Shown here: positions 19,933 to 31,981 of the stretch, piece by piece | Layout of the letters: each line of letters begins with the position of its first letter | How positions within the stretch are numbered: position 1 is the stretch's first letter | The notes under the pieces: generated by a model | What the model saw: the letters and a program-made list of their open reading frames with translations, nothing else | The model's database searches: none | Told to the model about the DNA's origin: nothing | Made by a program: the position numbers and the translations under genes | Origin: Acidocella aromatica | GTDB lineage: Bacteria; Pseudomonadota; Alphaproteobacteria; Acetobacterales; Acetobacteraceae | Direction of reading: 5' to 3' | Assembly: GCF_014201825.1 (NCBI RefSeq) | Contig: NZ_JACHFJ010000007.1 | Coordinates: forward strand, 1 to 64,000 | Length of the DNA: 64,000 nt

Positions 19933-21144
19933 ATGATTCCCGCTTTGGTTGCCGTCGCCGCATTGTGCTTCCTGGGGTTGATCTTCTATTTCCCTCAAGC
20001 CACGGCGCTGCTCTGGGTGCTGGCGCTGGAAACCTCCCCCGATGCCTGGCTGGCTCAACTCATCGGCGGACACGAGACGATCATCGCCCTCATCAAGGCC
20101 TCCGGTATCGGGCTGGCGCTGGTGCTGGCCATCCGCCAAGGCGTTCGCTGGGACCGCTTCAATCCAGCCTTCGCCTTCGCCACCATGTTTCTCATTGGGC
20201 TGATGCACGGGCTCTATCCCGGCCTTAGCCTGGTCGACTCGCTGCGCTCGCTCATCGGCTCCTGCGCGCCGTTCCTGTTCTCCTTCGTCCGCCTGCCGCC
20301 CAACATCATCCGCTCCGTCATCCGAGCCGCCATCTGGGGGCCGCTATTCACGGTTGGCTTCGGCGCGCTGCTGGCGCTTACGGGGCTGGGGCATATGTAT
20401 GTGGTGGAACAAGGGGCGCTGCGCCTTGGCGCTTCCGGTGAGCCCCCCTTCCTCGCCGGTTTTGCGCTGATTGGCATCTATGCCGGGCTAATGGAGAGCC
20501 TCGCCGCCGCCAACGCCACAACCACGTTCATGGTCGCGGTCAATTTCTGCATCGTCCTGCTCACCGGGGCGCGCACGCCGCTGTTCCTGGCCGCGCTCAA
20601 CATCCTGGCCGTGCTGATCATGCAGCGCCGCCTGTATCTGCTGGCACTGGCGGGTGCGCTGGGCAGTGCCGCCATCCTCTTCGCCAAGGGGCTTACCTTC
20701 ATCCGCGTCGTCGGCCTCACCGAGCTGGACGAAGCCGCCAACCTCTCCAACCGTGGCCTCGTCTGGCCCTATTTCCAGCAGGCCCTGCTCCACTCGCCCG
20801 TGTTCGGCTGGGGTGTTGGGGCGGGCAAGGTCATCATCCCCGTCACCTCCATCCTGGACCAAATGATCGGCACCAACGCCGCGCATGACGAATACTTACG
20901 CATTGGCGCCGAGGGCGGGTTCTTCGGGCTGGCTTTGCTCATCGGGCTGATGACGCTCTGGATGCTACGCGGCACCGCTGGCCTGCCACGGCCACAGCGT
21001 CATCTCATGCGACTAATTTTCATTAGCTTCGCCGTGCATTCTACCATGGACAACACCCTCATCGCCACCACCGCATCTGTATTTTTCCTTTGGATAAGCT
21101 GCATCTTCGCAAACACGGAAAATGGGACTACACCGGCCGCATGA
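19933..21144 (+). CDS. O-antigen ligase / Wzy-like polytopic membrane protein
   Basis: A 403-residue inner-membrane protein with about ten hydrophobic segments. The loop NRGLVWPYFQQALLHSPVFGWGVGAG followed by NAAHDEYLRIGAEGGFFG is the hallmark of the O-antigen ligase/polymerase (Wzy_C) superfamily, which joins lipid-linked glycans to acceptors on the periplasmic side. Whether it is a WaaL ligase, a polymerase or an exopolysaccharide protein cannot be told. It overlaps the following beta-propeller gene by four bases. No other polysaccharide cluster genes adjoin. Confidence 0.78.
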   Translation: MIPALVAVAALCFLGLIFYFPQATALLWVLALETSPDAWLAQLIGGHETIIALIKASGIGLALVLAIRQGVRWDRFNPAFAFATMFLIGLMHGLYPGLSLVDSLRSLIGSCAPFLFSFVRLPPNIIRSVIRAAIWGPLFTVGFGALLALTGLGHMYVVEQGALRLGASGEPPFLAGFALIGIYAGLMESLAAANATTTFMVAVNFCIVLLTGARTPLFLAALNILAVLIMQRRLYLLALAGALGSAAILFAKGLTFIRVVGLTELDEAANLSNRGLVWPYFQQALLHSPVFGWGVGAGKVIIPVTSILDQMIGTNAAHDEYLRIGAEGGFFGLALLIGLMTLWMLRGTAGLPRPQRHLMRLIFISFAVHSTMDNTLIATTASVFFLWISCIFANTENGTTPAA

Positions 21145-22124
21145 TCACGCGCCGCACCGCTCTCGCCCTTCCCTTCGGCCTGCTTGCTCCCGCCGCTTAC
21201 GGCGACACGCCGCCTCCGATCTGCGTGGTGATGAACTCCGGCGCGGCCTCAATCTCGGTGATCGACATGAACACCCGCCAGATCATCGCCACCGAGCCCG
21301 CCTTCCGCGAGCCAAGCCACTGGGCACTGACCCCGGACCGCAAGACCCTGTACGTGTGCGATGCCGGTGGCAACGCCTTCTTTGCCTTCGACCCGGTAAC
21401 CGCTGCCCCGCTCGGCCATTGCACGATCGCCGACCCCTACCAGCTCGCCTACTCGCCGGACGGCAAATACCTCGTCGTCAACGCCCTGCGCCTGAACCAT
21501 GTGGACGTGTACGACGCCGCCAGCCTCTCTCTGGTGAAGCGTTTCAAGGCCGGCGAGATGCCGAGCCATCTGGACTTCTCGCCCGATGGCCGCTGGTGCT
21601 TCAGCTCCCAGCAGAAAACCAACGCGCTCTTCTCCTTCGACGTGCAGACCCTGGAGCCGCGCTGGACCGTGCCCATCGGCAATACCCCAGCCGGCGTGCT
21701 CTGGCTCAACGATAAGATCATCGTCTGCATCATGGGCGAGAACGGCATCATCGAAGTCGATCCGGTGGATGGCCGCATCACCCGCCGCATCGAAACCGGA
21801 CCCGGCGCGCATAACGTGTTCTACGACGAGGACAACAAGATCCTCTACATCTCCAACCGCGGCCCGGGCGACACCTCGCTCGCCGCCCTCGACCCCGAGA
21901 CGCTGGAGATCAAGCGCATCTACAAGATCCCGGGCGGGCCGGACGACATCGAGATCGCCCCGGACGGCAAGATCTGGATCGCGCGGCGCTTCGCTGAGGC
22001 GGTCGCCATCCTCGACCCCGTGACCGGCGAATACGACTCCATCCCCGTCGGCCGCTCACCGCACGGCATCTATCTCAGCACCTGCCTCGCCCGTAAGGGC
22101 AAGCTCACGGCGGAGATCATCTAA
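21141..22124 (+). CDS. YncE/YVTN-type beta-propeller protein with RR signal peptide
   Basis: A 327-residue predicted periplasmic beta-propeller. The N-terminus MITRRTALALPFGLLAPAAYG has twin Arg at 4-5 and a hydrophobic core, suggesting Tat export. Repeated blade motifs follow: SPDGKYLVV, SPDGRWCFS, ISNRGPGDTSLAALDPETLEI and APDGKIWIA. The ATG overlaps the ligase-like gene stop (ATGA), and the sterol-desaturase gene follows after 12 bases, so the three form an operon. Ligand or partner is unknown. I exclude the upstream start at 21090, which lies inside the ligase gene. Confidence 0.8.
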   Translation: MITRRTALALPFGLLAPAAYGDTPPPICVVMNSGAASISVIDMNTRQIIATEPAFREPSHWALTPDRKTLYVCDAGGNAFFAFDPVTAAPLGHCTIADPYQLAYSPDGKYLVVNALRLNHVDVYDAASLSLVKRFKAGEMPSHLDFSPDGRWCFSSQQKTNALFSFDVQTLEPRWTVPIGNTPAGVLWLNDKIIVCIMGENGIIEVDPVDGRITRRIETGPGAHNVFYDEDNKILYISNRGPGDTSLAALDPETLEIKRIYKIPGGPDDIEIAPDGKIWIARRFAEAVAILDPVTGEYDSIPVGRSPHGIYLSTCLARKGKLTAEII

Positions 22125-22136
22125 GGAGATTCAGCA

Positions 22137-23099
22137 ATGAGTCTGGACCGTCTCTTCTCGAATCTCGCCGGCTACATGGACCAGTACGCCGTGCTGCCCA
22201 TCCTCTACCATTTCCACTGGATGGAATGGGATGAGCTGTCCTTCGACTGGTGCCTCGTCTGCATCTACGGCCTGTTCGCGGTCATCGTCACCTACGCCGT
22301 GTGCCTGCCCATGGAGCGCTGGCGCCCCGTGGAGCATTGGCCGGACCAGAAGGCCGTGCTGACGGATGTGTTCTATACCCTGCTCAACCGCGTGGGCGTG
22401 ATTCCGGTCATTACCTTCCTGCTGTTCTACCAGGCGCAGACCTGGTTCACCGGCTGGGTGGTGGATATGGGCTTCATCCCGCCCACGCTGGACTCGCTGG
22501 TCCCCGGCCTGTTCGGCCACCCGATCATCACTTTCTGGATCTACGCGCTGATCCTGGACTGCGCCGATTACTGGCGCCACCGGCTCTCGCACAGCTTCCG
22601 CGCCTGGTACGCGCTGCACGCCCTGCACCACGCCCAGCGGCAGATGAGCTTCTGGTCCGACGACCGCAACCATATCTTCGACGATTTCATCACCTTCGTA
22701 TGGTTCTTCGTTATCGGCCTGCTCATCGGCATCCCGCCGCTGCAATTCCCGCTGCTGATGCTGGGGCTGCGCTTCATCGAGAGCTTCTCCCACGCGAATA
22801 TCCGCATGTCCTTCGGCCCGCTGGAGCCCATCCTGGTCTCGCCGCGCTTCCACCGGCTGCACCACGCCCTGCGCGCCGCCGGGCGGGGGTCTTGCAACTA
22901 TGCGGGCGTATTCTCCATCTGGGATGTGATCTTCGGCACCGCCGACTTCTCCAACGCTTACCTGCCCACCGGCGACGCCAAAGCCCCCGAGGCCCTGGCC
23001 ACCGGCACCTACCTGGAGCAGCAACTTTGCGGGGCGAAGATGTTCTTCCAGTCGCTGGCCAAATCCTGGCATGCCCTTGGCAGCCGCCGCCCGACGTAA
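22137..23099 (+). CDS. Sterol desaturase / fatty acid hydroxylase family protein
   Basis: A 320-residue membrane-bound di-iron oxygenase. Four hydrophobic segments flank histidine boxes HRLSH (148-152), HALHH (161-165) and HRLHH (239-243). The family introduces hydroxyls or double bonds into lipids, sterols or hopanoids; the substrate here is not evident. An AAGGAG site lies ideally before the ATG. It follows the beta-propeller gene, and argG starts 15 bases downstream, so all four may share transcripts. Confidence 0.86.
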   Translation: MSLDRLFSNLAGYMDQYAVLPILYHFHWMEWDELSFDWCLVCIYGLFAVIVTYAVCLPMERWRPVEHWPDQKAVLTDVFYTLLNRVGVIPVITFLLFYQAQTWFTGWVVDMGFIPPTLDSLVPGLFGHPIITFWIYALILDCADYWRHRLSHSFRAWYALHALHHAQRQMSFWSDDRNHIFDDFITFVWFFVIGLLIGIPPLQFPLLMLGLRFIESFSHANIRMSFGPLEPILVSPRFHRLHHALRAAGRGSCNYAGVFSIWDVIFGTADFSNAYLPTGDAKAPEALATGTYLEQQLCGAKMFFQSLAKSWHALGSRRPT

Positions 23100-23114
23100 T
23101 AACGGATCGAAACC

Positions 23115-24341
<1,227 letters not shown>

Positions 24342-24356
24342 GCCTCCCCAAAAATC

Positions 24357-24389
24357 AAAAGGGCGCTCCCGCAAGGAGCGCCCTTTTTT
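24357..24389. terminator. Bidirectional terminator after argG
   Basis: A 13-bp stem (AAAAGGGCGCTCC with 24375-24387), 5-nt loop and T-run; the upstream A-run also serves the convergent GFA gene, whose stop codon is two bases away. Confidence 0.92.
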
Positions 24390-24390
24390 G

Positions 24391-24819
24391 TTACTCGGCG
24401 ACCATCTCGCCAGAACCGCCCAGCTCGGCGGGGAAATCCTTCAGCTTCGGCAGCCCATCCTTCATCGGCAGCACGGTCTCGGCATAATTCACATGCACCG
24501 CCGCCTTGAAGGGCAACTCCGGCAGCGTGGCCGCGAACACGTCGATCAGCCCGAAGCCGGGATGCACCGTCATCAGATGCCCACCGCATTTGCGGCAATA
24601 TTGCCGCTCGCTGGCCGGGGTCTTGGCGAAGCTGGCGATCTCTTCCTCGCCCTGCGTCACCCGCACAGCCTCAGGCTTCCACAGGGTAAAGGCGTTCACC
24701 GGCCCGGCGGACCAGGACCGGCAGGAGCGGCAATGGCAATAGCCCATCGCCTCGGGCGCGCCGGTGGCTTCCAACGTCACGGCTCCACAGAAACAGGCAC
24801 CCTTATAGGTTTGTGTCAT
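24391..24819 (-). CDS. GFA (CENP-V/Gfa-like) zinc-binding protein
   Basis: A 142-residue member of the glutathione-dependent formaldehyde-activating enzyme fold. Zinc ligands are visible as Cys9-x-Cys11, Cys28-x-Cys30-x2-Cys33 and Cys75-x2-Cys78. Start 24819 (MTQTYKG) has GAGGAA six bases upstream; the TTG at 24834 is less likely. Family members have varied or unknown substrates, so a true Gfa role is not established. Convergent with argG. Confidence 0.82.
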   Translation of the reverse strand: MTQTYKGACFCGAVTLEATGAPEAMGYCHCRSCRSWSAGPVNAFTLWKPEAVRVTQGEEEIASFAKTPASERQYCRKCGGHLMTVHPGFGLIDVFAATLPELPFKAAVHVNYAETVLPMKDGLPKLKDFPAELGGSGEMVAE

Positions 24820-24940
24820 GGCATTCCTCAGCAATTTTTGTTGTAGCTTGCGCAGGATGGTGACGGACTCGCCAAGCTGTCAAACCCTGTTCCAGAATGG
24901 ATCAGCCCTGCGCCAAAGGATTTGCCCATCAGCGTCCCGC

Positions 24941-24973
24941 GCTATAAGATGCATTTTTAATGCACCTTATAGC
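24941..24973 (+). promoter_or_regulatory. NsrR-like operator before the truncated hemoglobin gene
   Basis: A 15-bp inverted repeat (24941-24955 with 24959-24973, one mismatch, 3-base centre) contains AAGATGCATTT and its partner, matching the 11-1-11 layout of NsrR sites. It ends 11 bases before the ATG and overlaps the possible -10 sequence TATAAG. Repression relieved by nitric oxide is inferred. Confidence 0.7.
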
Positions 24974-24984
24974 AGGAGCTGGCC

Positions 24985-25365
24985 ATGCCCGCATCCCCTG
25001 AACTCACCGACACACAACTGCGCGAGTTGGTCGAGCGTTTCTACGCCCGCGTCCGGCAAGATCCAAACCTTGGCCCGATCTTCAACGACGTCATCCATGA
25101 CTGGCCGGAGCATCTCACCAAGCTGACCGATTTCTGGAGTTCGGTGATGCTGACCACCGGGCGCTACCACGGCAACCCGATGCAGGTCCATTTCCGGCAG
25201 AAATACCGCCTCACCCCGGCCTTGTTCGAGCGCTGGCTGGAGCTCTGGCGCGAAACCAGCACCGAAACCCTCCCGCCCGCCTATGCTGCAGCCATCCAGG
25301 CCAAGGCCGCGCGCATGGCCGAGAATTTGCAGCGTGGTTGCGGCCTGCTGCCCGCGAATTGGTAA
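24985..25365 (+). CDS. Group III truncated hemoglobin
   Basis: A 126-residue heme protein. The segments FYARVRQDPNLGPIF, HLTKLTDFWSSVMLTTGRYHGNPM and the proximal His69 (NPMQVH) identify the trHbIII class, which binds O2 or NO and has been linked to NO stress in other bacteria. AGGAG lies 7 bases before the ATG. The inverted repeat immediately upstream looks like an NsrR operator, supporting an NO-related role. Single-gene unit, divergent from the GFA gene. Confidence 0.9.
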   Translation: MPASPELTDTQLRELVERFYARVRQDPNLGPIFNDVIHDWPEHLTKLTDFWSSVMLTTGRYHGNPMQVHFRQKYRLTPALFERWLELWRETSTETLPPAYAAAIQAKAARMAENLQRGCGLLPANW

Positions 25366-25409
25366 AGCTTCGTGCGTTGAAGGCGAATATTAAGTAAGAA
25401 GCTATCGGC

Positions 25410-25424
25410 GAACAAAAAACGAAC
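25410..25424 (+). promoter_or_regulatory. LexA (SOS) box of recA, GAAC-N7-GAAC type
   Basis: GAAC, seven bases, GAAC: the direct-repeat LexA site of alphaproteobacteria. It lies 89 bases upstream of the recA start. A weaker inverse copy (GTTG-N7-GTTC, one mismatch) is at 25442-25456. Confidence 0.85.
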
Positions 25425-25512
25425 AAATAGTTAACAAACATGTTGTCGTTTTGTTCTCTCTGTGTCAGCTTGATTTTAACGAATCACTCTGGCCTTTGAG
25501 GGAAAACACGCT

Positions 25513-26655
<1,143 letters not shown>

Positions 26656-26738
26656 CCGCCAGCGTAAATTTGCTTGACCCCTGGCGCCAGCTGGCTTCTA
26701 CGTTACGGCCGCTAACAACCGGGGGGCTAGCGGGCTTA

Positions 26739-28343
26739 ATGTATAACCTGTTGCTACGCCTGCGGGAACGCGCCTGGGCGGGCTACAGCATCGCGATCTG
26801 CACGTGCCTGCTGGCGCTGGCCATCCGCCTCGCCATCGGCCACCTTGTCTCCGCCCCCTTCTTCACGTTTGTCCCCGCTATCATCCTGTCCACCCTGGCC
26901 GGAGGCTTTGGGCCGGGCCTGCTGTGTTCGTTCCTTACCGCCGCCCTGGTTGCCCATTTTCTTCCTCCCTTGGCCAGCTATGGCATCCACTGGCCGAGCC
27001 AGCGGATGATGACCCTCCTCTTCCTTGTCGCGGCGGGCCTTATCGTCACCCTCACGGAACTCAGCATGCGGGCTAGCATCCGCTTTGCCCGTGCCACGGA
27101 GCAGCTCCATACCGCCAACGAGGCGCTGGAAGCCCGCATCGCCGCCCGCACGGCGGAGCTGATGGAAACAGAGCAGCAATTGCGCCAAGCGCGAAAAATG
27201 GAGGCGCTCGGGCATCTCTGCGGCGGCATCGCGCATGATTTCAGCAATCTGCTTACCGGCATCACCGGCAGCCTGGACGTGCTGCAACTGCGGCTACTGG
27301 AAGGCAGGCTGGACAATCTGGACCGCCACATAACCGCCGCGCGCGATGCCGCCAGCCGTGCCACGCGCCTCACGCAACGACTGCTGGACTTCTCCCGCAA
27401 CCACCCGCTGGAACCACATGTCACCGATATCAACTTCCTGATTACCGGCATGGAGGAGCTGATCGCCCAGGCCATCGGCCCCGGCGTGGTGCGTAGGCTG
27501 GAGCTGGTGCCGGACATGCACACCACGCTGGTGGACCCCAACCAGCTCGAACACGCGCTGCTCAACCTGTGCATCAACGCATCAGACGCCATGCCCCAGG
27601 GCGGCACGCTCACCATCGCCACGGAGAATGTCACCCTCAGCACGCCGCATGCCACGGCGCTCAATCTGCCGCCCGGTGATTACGTCACCCTCTCCGTAGC
27701 CGACACCGGCACCGGCATGACACCGGACGTGCTGGCCCGCGCCTTCCACCCCTTCTTCACCACCAAGCCCGCGGGCAAAGGCACCGGCCTCGGGCTCTCC
27801 ATGCTCTACGGCTTCGCCCGCCAATCGGGCGGTCATGTGGACATTCACTCAAACCCGGGCGACGGCACCACGGTCACGCTGTACCTGCCCCGGCACGACG
27901 GCGCCGCCAAAACGCTGCCCGGCACGGACAGCGCCTGGCCTCCGCCACGTAACTGTCAGGCGCGCGGCTGCATCCTGATCGCCGACGACGAAGCCAGCAT
28001 CCGCGACTTGGTCGCCGAGGTGCTGAGGGACCAGGGCTACACCGTTGAACAGGCCGCGGACGCCCACAGCGCGCTCGACCTCCTGCTCAACGGCACCCCG
28101 GTAAACCTGCTGATCACAGACCTCCGCCTGCCCGGCATGAGCGGCCAGGAGCTTGCCGCCGCCGCCCGCGCCATGCGCCCCTGCCTCAGAGTCCTGTTCA
28201 TGACCGGCTATGCGGAGAGGGCGGCAATTCCCTTCCAGGACACCCGCATCCTCGCCAAACCATTCTCCATGGCCACCCTGCCACCGCTGGTGGCTGAAAT
28301 GCTGTCAACGCCCGTACTTGGCGAAAACCCTGCGGCCCTGTAA
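26739..28343 (+). CDS. Hybrid histidine kinase with membrane N-terminus
   Basis: A 534-residue sensor. Four hydrophobic helices in residues 15-108 resemble a DUF4118-type membrane domain, followed by a short coiled coil (about 115-155). The HisKA box GGIAHDFSN carries His166; HATPase motifs [18 protein letters not shown] and [10 protein letters not shown] follow. A C-terminal receiver domain has DDE and phosphoacceptor Asp in [11 protein letters not shown], with Lys in ILAKPFS. No separate partner regulator adjoins. The start is uncertain: a TTG at 26670 would add 23 residues. It lies between recA and alaS on the same strand. Confidence 0.85.
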   Translation: MYNLLLRLRERAWAGYSIAICTCLLALAIRLAIGHLVSAPFFTFVPAIILSTLAGGFGPGLLCSFLTAALVAHFLPPLASYGIHWPSQRMMTLLFLVAAGLIVTLTELSMRASIRFARATEQLHTANEALEARIAARTAELMETEQQLRQARKMEALGHLCGGIAHDFSNLLTGITGSLDVLQLRLLEGRLDNLDRHITAARDAASRATRLTQRLLDFSRNHPLEPHVTDINFLITGMEELIAQAIGPGVVRRLELVPDMHTTLVDPNQLEHALLNLCINASDAMPQGGTLTIATENVTLSTPHATALNLPPGDYVTLSVADTGTGMTPDVLARAFHPFFTTKPAGKGTGLGLSMLYGFARQSGGHVDIHSNPGDGTTVTLYLPRHDGAAKTLPGTDSAWPPPRNCQARGCILIADDEASIRDLVAEVLRDQGYTVEQAADAHSALDLLLNGTPVNLLITDLRLPGMSGQELAAAARAMRPCLRVLFMTGYAERAAIPFQDTRILAKPFSMATLPPLVAEMLSTPVLGENPAAL

Positions 28344-28353
28344 TTCAGCCTGC

Positions 28354-30984
28354 ATGGTCACCAGTAACGATATCCGCGCCACCTTCCTCAACTACTTCGC
28401 CCGTAACGGGCACCAGATCGTGCCGAGCGCGCCCCTAGTGCCGCGCAACGACCCGACGCTGCTTTTCACCAATGCCGGCATGGTGCCGTTCAAGAGCGTG
28501 TTCACCGGGCAGGAGAAGCGCCCGTATGTGCGCGCCACCTCGGCCCAGAAATGCGTACGCGCGGGCGGCAAGCATAACGACCTGGATAATGTGGGCTACA
28601 CCGCTCGCCACCACACCTTCTTCGAGATGCTGGGGAATTTCTCCTTCGGCGATTATTTCAAGGAACAGGCAATCTTCCATGCCTGGACCCTGCTGACCAA
28701 GGATTTCGGCCTGCCCAAGGACAAGCTGCTGGTCACCGTGTACCACACGGACGACGAGGCGGCCGCCCTGTGGAAGAAGATCGCGGGCCTGAGCGATGAG
28801 AAGATCATCCGCATCCCCACCGACGATAATTTCTGGCGCATGGGCGATACCGGCCCCTGCGGCCCCTGCTCGGAAATCTTCTACGACCATGGCGATAAGA
28901 TCGCCGGTGGCCCGCCCGGCTCCCCGGACGAGGATGGCGACCGCTTCATCGAGATCTGGAACCTCGTGTTCATGCAGTACGAGGAAGGCCCGCCCGGCAC
29001 GCGCACCCCGCTGCCGCGTCCTTCCATCGACACCGGCATGGGCCTGGAGCGCTTCGCCGCCATCCTGCAAGGCAAGCACGACAATTACGACACCGACACC
29101 CTGCGCGCCCTGATCCTGGCCTCGTCCGAGGCCACCGGCCAGGACCCGGACGGCCAGTTCCGCGTCAGCCATCGCGTGGTGGCCGACCATTTGCGCTCCT
29201 CCGCCTTCCTGATGGCCGATGGCGTGCTGCCCTCCAACGAGGGCCGTGGCTATGTGCTCCGCCGCATCATGCGCCGCGCCATGCGCCACGCGCACATGAT
29301 GGGCGCGAAGGAGCCGCTGATGCACCGGCTCGTCCCCGCACTCACCCGCCAGATGGGCCAAGCCTACCCCGAGCTGAACCAAGCCGAGGCGCTGATCACT
29401 GAGACGCTGCAGCTTGAGGAAGCCCGTTTCCGCTCGCTGCTGGACCGCGGCATCTCGCTCCTGCGCGAAGAATCCGAGACTATTCCCGCCGGCGGCTCCC
29501 TGCCCGGCGCCGTGGCCTTCAAGCTCTACGACACTTACGGCTTCCCGCTGGACCTGACGCAGGACGCCCTGCGTGAGGAAGGCAAGGCCGTGGACGTGGA
29601 CGGTTTCAACGCCGCCATGGCCGAGCAGAAGGCCCGCGCCCGCGCCGCCTGGGCCGGTTCAGGCGAGGCCGCGACCGAGTCCGTTTGGTTCGAGCTGGAG
29701 CAGCAGATCGGCGCCACCGAATTCTTGGGCTACAGCACCGAAACCGCCGAGGCCGCAATTTCCGCTCTGGTGGTTGACGGCAAGCCGACCGACGAGGCGC
29801 TGCTGGAGCAGACCGTCTATGTGCTGCTGAACCAGACGCCCTTCTACGCCGAGAGCGGCGGTCAGGTGGGTGATACCGGCTTCATCACCGGACCGGATAA
29901 TCTGCGCATCCGCATCACCGACACGCAGAAGAAGCTCGGCGGGCTGTTCGTGCACGTCGGCGTGGTCGAGGCCGGTACGGCCCGCGTCGGCCAGCCCGTG
30001 CTGGCCGAGGTAAACCACGCCCGCCGCGGCAAGATCCGCGCGCACCACTCCGCCACTCATCTGCTGCACGAGGCACTGCGCCGCGCGCTTGGCGCGCATG
30101 TCACGCAAAAAGGCTCGCTCAACGCGCCGGACCGCCTGCGTTTCGACATCTCCCAGCCCCGCCCGATCACGGCGGAGGAACTGGCTCAGGTGGCGCGGGA
30201 CGTGAACGCCCGCATCCGCGAGAACACCGAGGTCACCACCCGGCTAATGACGCCGGACGAAGCGGTGAAGCTCGGCGCGATGGCGCTGTTCGGCGAGAAA
30301 TACGGCGATGAGGTGCGCGTCGTCTCCATGGGCAACGCGCAGGAGGATAAAGCCGCCTGGTCGATCGAGCTGTGCGGCGGCACGCATGTCTCCCGCACCG
30401 GCGATATCGGTCTGTTCCGCATCGTCTCCGAGGGCGCGGTCTCGGCCGGCATCCGCCGCATCGAGGCGCTGGCCGGCGAAGCCGCCGTTGCCGAGGTCGA
30501 GGGCGAATCCCGCCTGCTGGCCGAAGCCGCCGCCACGCTGAAGGCCCAGCCCGCCGAGTTGCCCGGGCGCATCACCGCGCTGCAAGAGGACAAGAAGCGC
30601 CTGGAGCGCCAGGTGGCCGAGTTGCAGAAGAAACTGGTGCTGGCCACCGCCACCCAGTTCGAGGACGTGAACGGGGTGAAGGCCATCCTGCGCAACGTCG
30701 GCGATGTCTCACCCAAGGAACTGCGCCCCATCGCCACCGAACTGCTGAAGACACTGGAGACCGGCATCGTTGCCCTCGTCTCCACCGCCGAACAAAAGGC
30801 CGCCATCGTGGTTGCGGTGTCCGACGGCCTGCCGCACAGCGCGGTGGAGCTGGTGCGCGCCGCGGCGGCCGCCGTGGGCGGCCAGGGCGGCGGCGGCAAC
30901 AAGGCTGTGGCTCAGGCGGGGGGCCCCAATGCTGGGCAAGCCAGCGCGGCGCTGGCGGCTATCAAGACTGGGATCGGGGCTTAA
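28354..30984 (+). CDS. alaS: Alanyl-tRNA synthetase
   Basis: An 876-residue class II synthetase with editing domain. [28 protein letters not shown]-like motif region, [10 protein letters not shown] and [10 protein letters not shown] mark the catalytic domain; [13 protein letters not shown] supplies the editing-site HxxxH, and CGGTH the third zinc ligand group. The C-Ala domain ends with the [13 protein letters not shown] motif. Start [12 protein letters not shown] at 28354, 11 bases after the kinase stop; the upstream extension to 28210 lies inside the kinase gene. Confidence 0.96.
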   Translation: MVTSNDIRATFLNYFARNGHQIVPSAPLVPRNDPTLLFTNAGMVPFKSVFTGQEKRPYVRATSAQKCVRAGGKHNDLDNVGYTARHHTFFEMLGNFSFGDYFKEQAIFHAWTLLTKDFGLPKDKLLVTVYHTDDEAAALWKKIAGLSDEKIIRIPTDDNFWRMGDTGPCGPCSEIFYDHGDKIAGGPPGSPDEDGDRFIEIWNLVFMQYEEGPPGTRTPLPRPSIDTGMGLERFAAILQGKHDNYDTDTLRALILASSEATGQDPDGQFRVSHRVVADHLRSSAFLMADGVLPSNEGRGYVLRRIMRRAMRHAHMMGAKEPLMHRLVPALTRQMGQAYPELNQAEALITETLQLEEARFRSLLDRGISLLREESETIPAGGSLPGAVAFKLYDTYGFPLDLTQDALREEGKAVDVDGFNAAMAEQKARARAAWAGSGEAATESVWFELEQQIGATEFLGYSTETAEAAISALVVDGKPTDEALLEQTVYVLLNQTPFYAESGGQVGDTGFITGPDNLRIRITDTQKKLGGLFVHVGVVEAGTARVGQPVLAEVNHARRGKIRAHHSATHLLHEALRRALGAHVTQKGSLNAPDRLRFDISQPRPITAEELAQVARDVNARIRENTEVTTRLMTPDEAVKLGAMALFGEKYGDEVRVVSMGNAQEDKAAWSIELCGGTHVSRTGDIGLFRIVSEGAVSAGIRRIEALAGEAAVAEVEGESRLLAEAAATLKAQPAELPGRITALQEDKKRLERQVAELQKKLVLATATQFEDVNGVKAILRNVGDVSPKELRPIATELLKTLETGIVALVSTAEQKAAIVVAVSDGLPHSAVELVRAAAAAVGGQGGGGNKAVAQAGGPNAGQASAALAAIKTGIGA

Positions 30985-30995
30985 GCCTCCAAACC

Positions 30996-31022
30996 AAAAG
31001 GGCCCCAAACGGGGCCCTTTTT
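30996..31022. terminator. Bidirectional terminator after alaS
   Basis: An 11-bp A/G-C stem (30996-31006 with 31011-31021), 4-nt loop and T-run, between convergent alaS and the glycosyltransferase gene. Confidence 0.92.
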
Positions 31023-31032
31023 CATGTCCATC

Positions 31033-31971
31033 TCAACCGTTCCAGCGCGGAATGGCGAGATAGGCGAGGCGCTTGGCCTCCTTACGGGCGCGGGCCACGG
31101 AGTCGAGGATCAGGCCGCAGGTGAAGCTGAGCATCGCGATCATGATGACGCCCGTAGCCAGCACGGCGGTGGGCAAACGCGGCACCAGCCCGGTGTGTAG
31201 GTAGGTGATCACCACCGGCAGGCCGAGCCCAATCCCCAACAGCAACAGCACCACCCCAGCGGCGCAGAAGAATTGCAGCGGCCGCTCCTCCTTCACCAGC
31301 ACCACAACGGTGCGCAGAATGCGCAGGCCATCGGAATAGGTCCGCAGCTTGGAGACCGAGCCAACAGGACGCTCCCGGTACGCCACCGGCATTTCGGCCA
31401 GGGGCATCATCAGGTCCAGCGCATGGATGGTGAATTCCGTCTCCGTCTCGAACCCCGAGGCCAAAGCCGGGAAAGTTTTCACGAAGCGGCGGGAGAAAAC
31501 GCGAAAGCCGGAGAGCATATCCTGGATACGGTCGCCAAACACGGCCCGCACCAAACCAGAGAGCACAAGGTTACCCGTGCGGTGCCCACGCCGGTAGGCG
31601 CCGATCGGCCCCTCCCCCGCCTGCTCGATGCGCTGGCCGTTCACCATGTCCAGTTGTTCATCCAGCAGACGGCGCACCATCTCCGGCGCGGGGCTCGCGT
31701 CATAGGTATCGTCGCCATCCACCAGCACGTAGGCGTCGGCCTCGATATCGGCGAACATCCGCCGCACCACATGCCCCTTGCCTTGCAGCATTTCGTGCCG
31801 CACCACCGCCCCAGCCGCCTGCGCCGCCGCCGCCGTATTGTCGCGCGAGTTGTTGTCGTAAACAAAGACATCAGCCCCCGGCAGCGCTGCACGGAAATCG
31901 GCCACCACCTTGGAGATGGCGACCTCCTCGTTGAAGCAGGGGATCAGGACGGCGATGCGCGGCGCGGACAT
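31033..31971 (-). CDS. Family 2 glycosyltransferase with C-terminal membrane anchor
   Basis: A 312-residue DPM1/GtrB-like transferase. The GT-A core shows VLIPCFNEEVAIS, DNNSRDNT and the metal-binding DGDDTYD (85-91). Two strong transmembrane helices lie in 235-300. Such proteins usually make polyprenyl-phosphate sugars for flippase/GT-C systems. The neighbouring upstream DUF2142 membrane protein, 10 bases away on the same strand, is a plausible GT-C-like partner. Sugar donor unknown. Confidence 0.86.
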   Translation of the reverse strand: MSAPRIAVLIPCFNEEVAISKVVADFRAALPGADVFVYDNNSRDNTAAAAQAAGAVVRHEMLQGKGHVVRRMFADIEADAYVLVDGDDTYDASPAPEMVRRLLDEQLDMVNGQRIEQAGEGPIGAYRRGHRTGNLVLSGLVRAVFGDRIQDMLSGFRVFSRRFVKTFPALASGFETETEFTIHALDLMMPLAEMPVAYRERPVGSVSKLRTYSDGLRILRTVVVLVKEERPLQFFCAAGVVLLLLGIGLGLPVVITYLHTGLVPRLPTAVLATGVIMIAMLSFTCGLILDSVARARKEAKRLAYLAIPRWNG

Positions 31972-31981
31972 CCTGGTCGTC

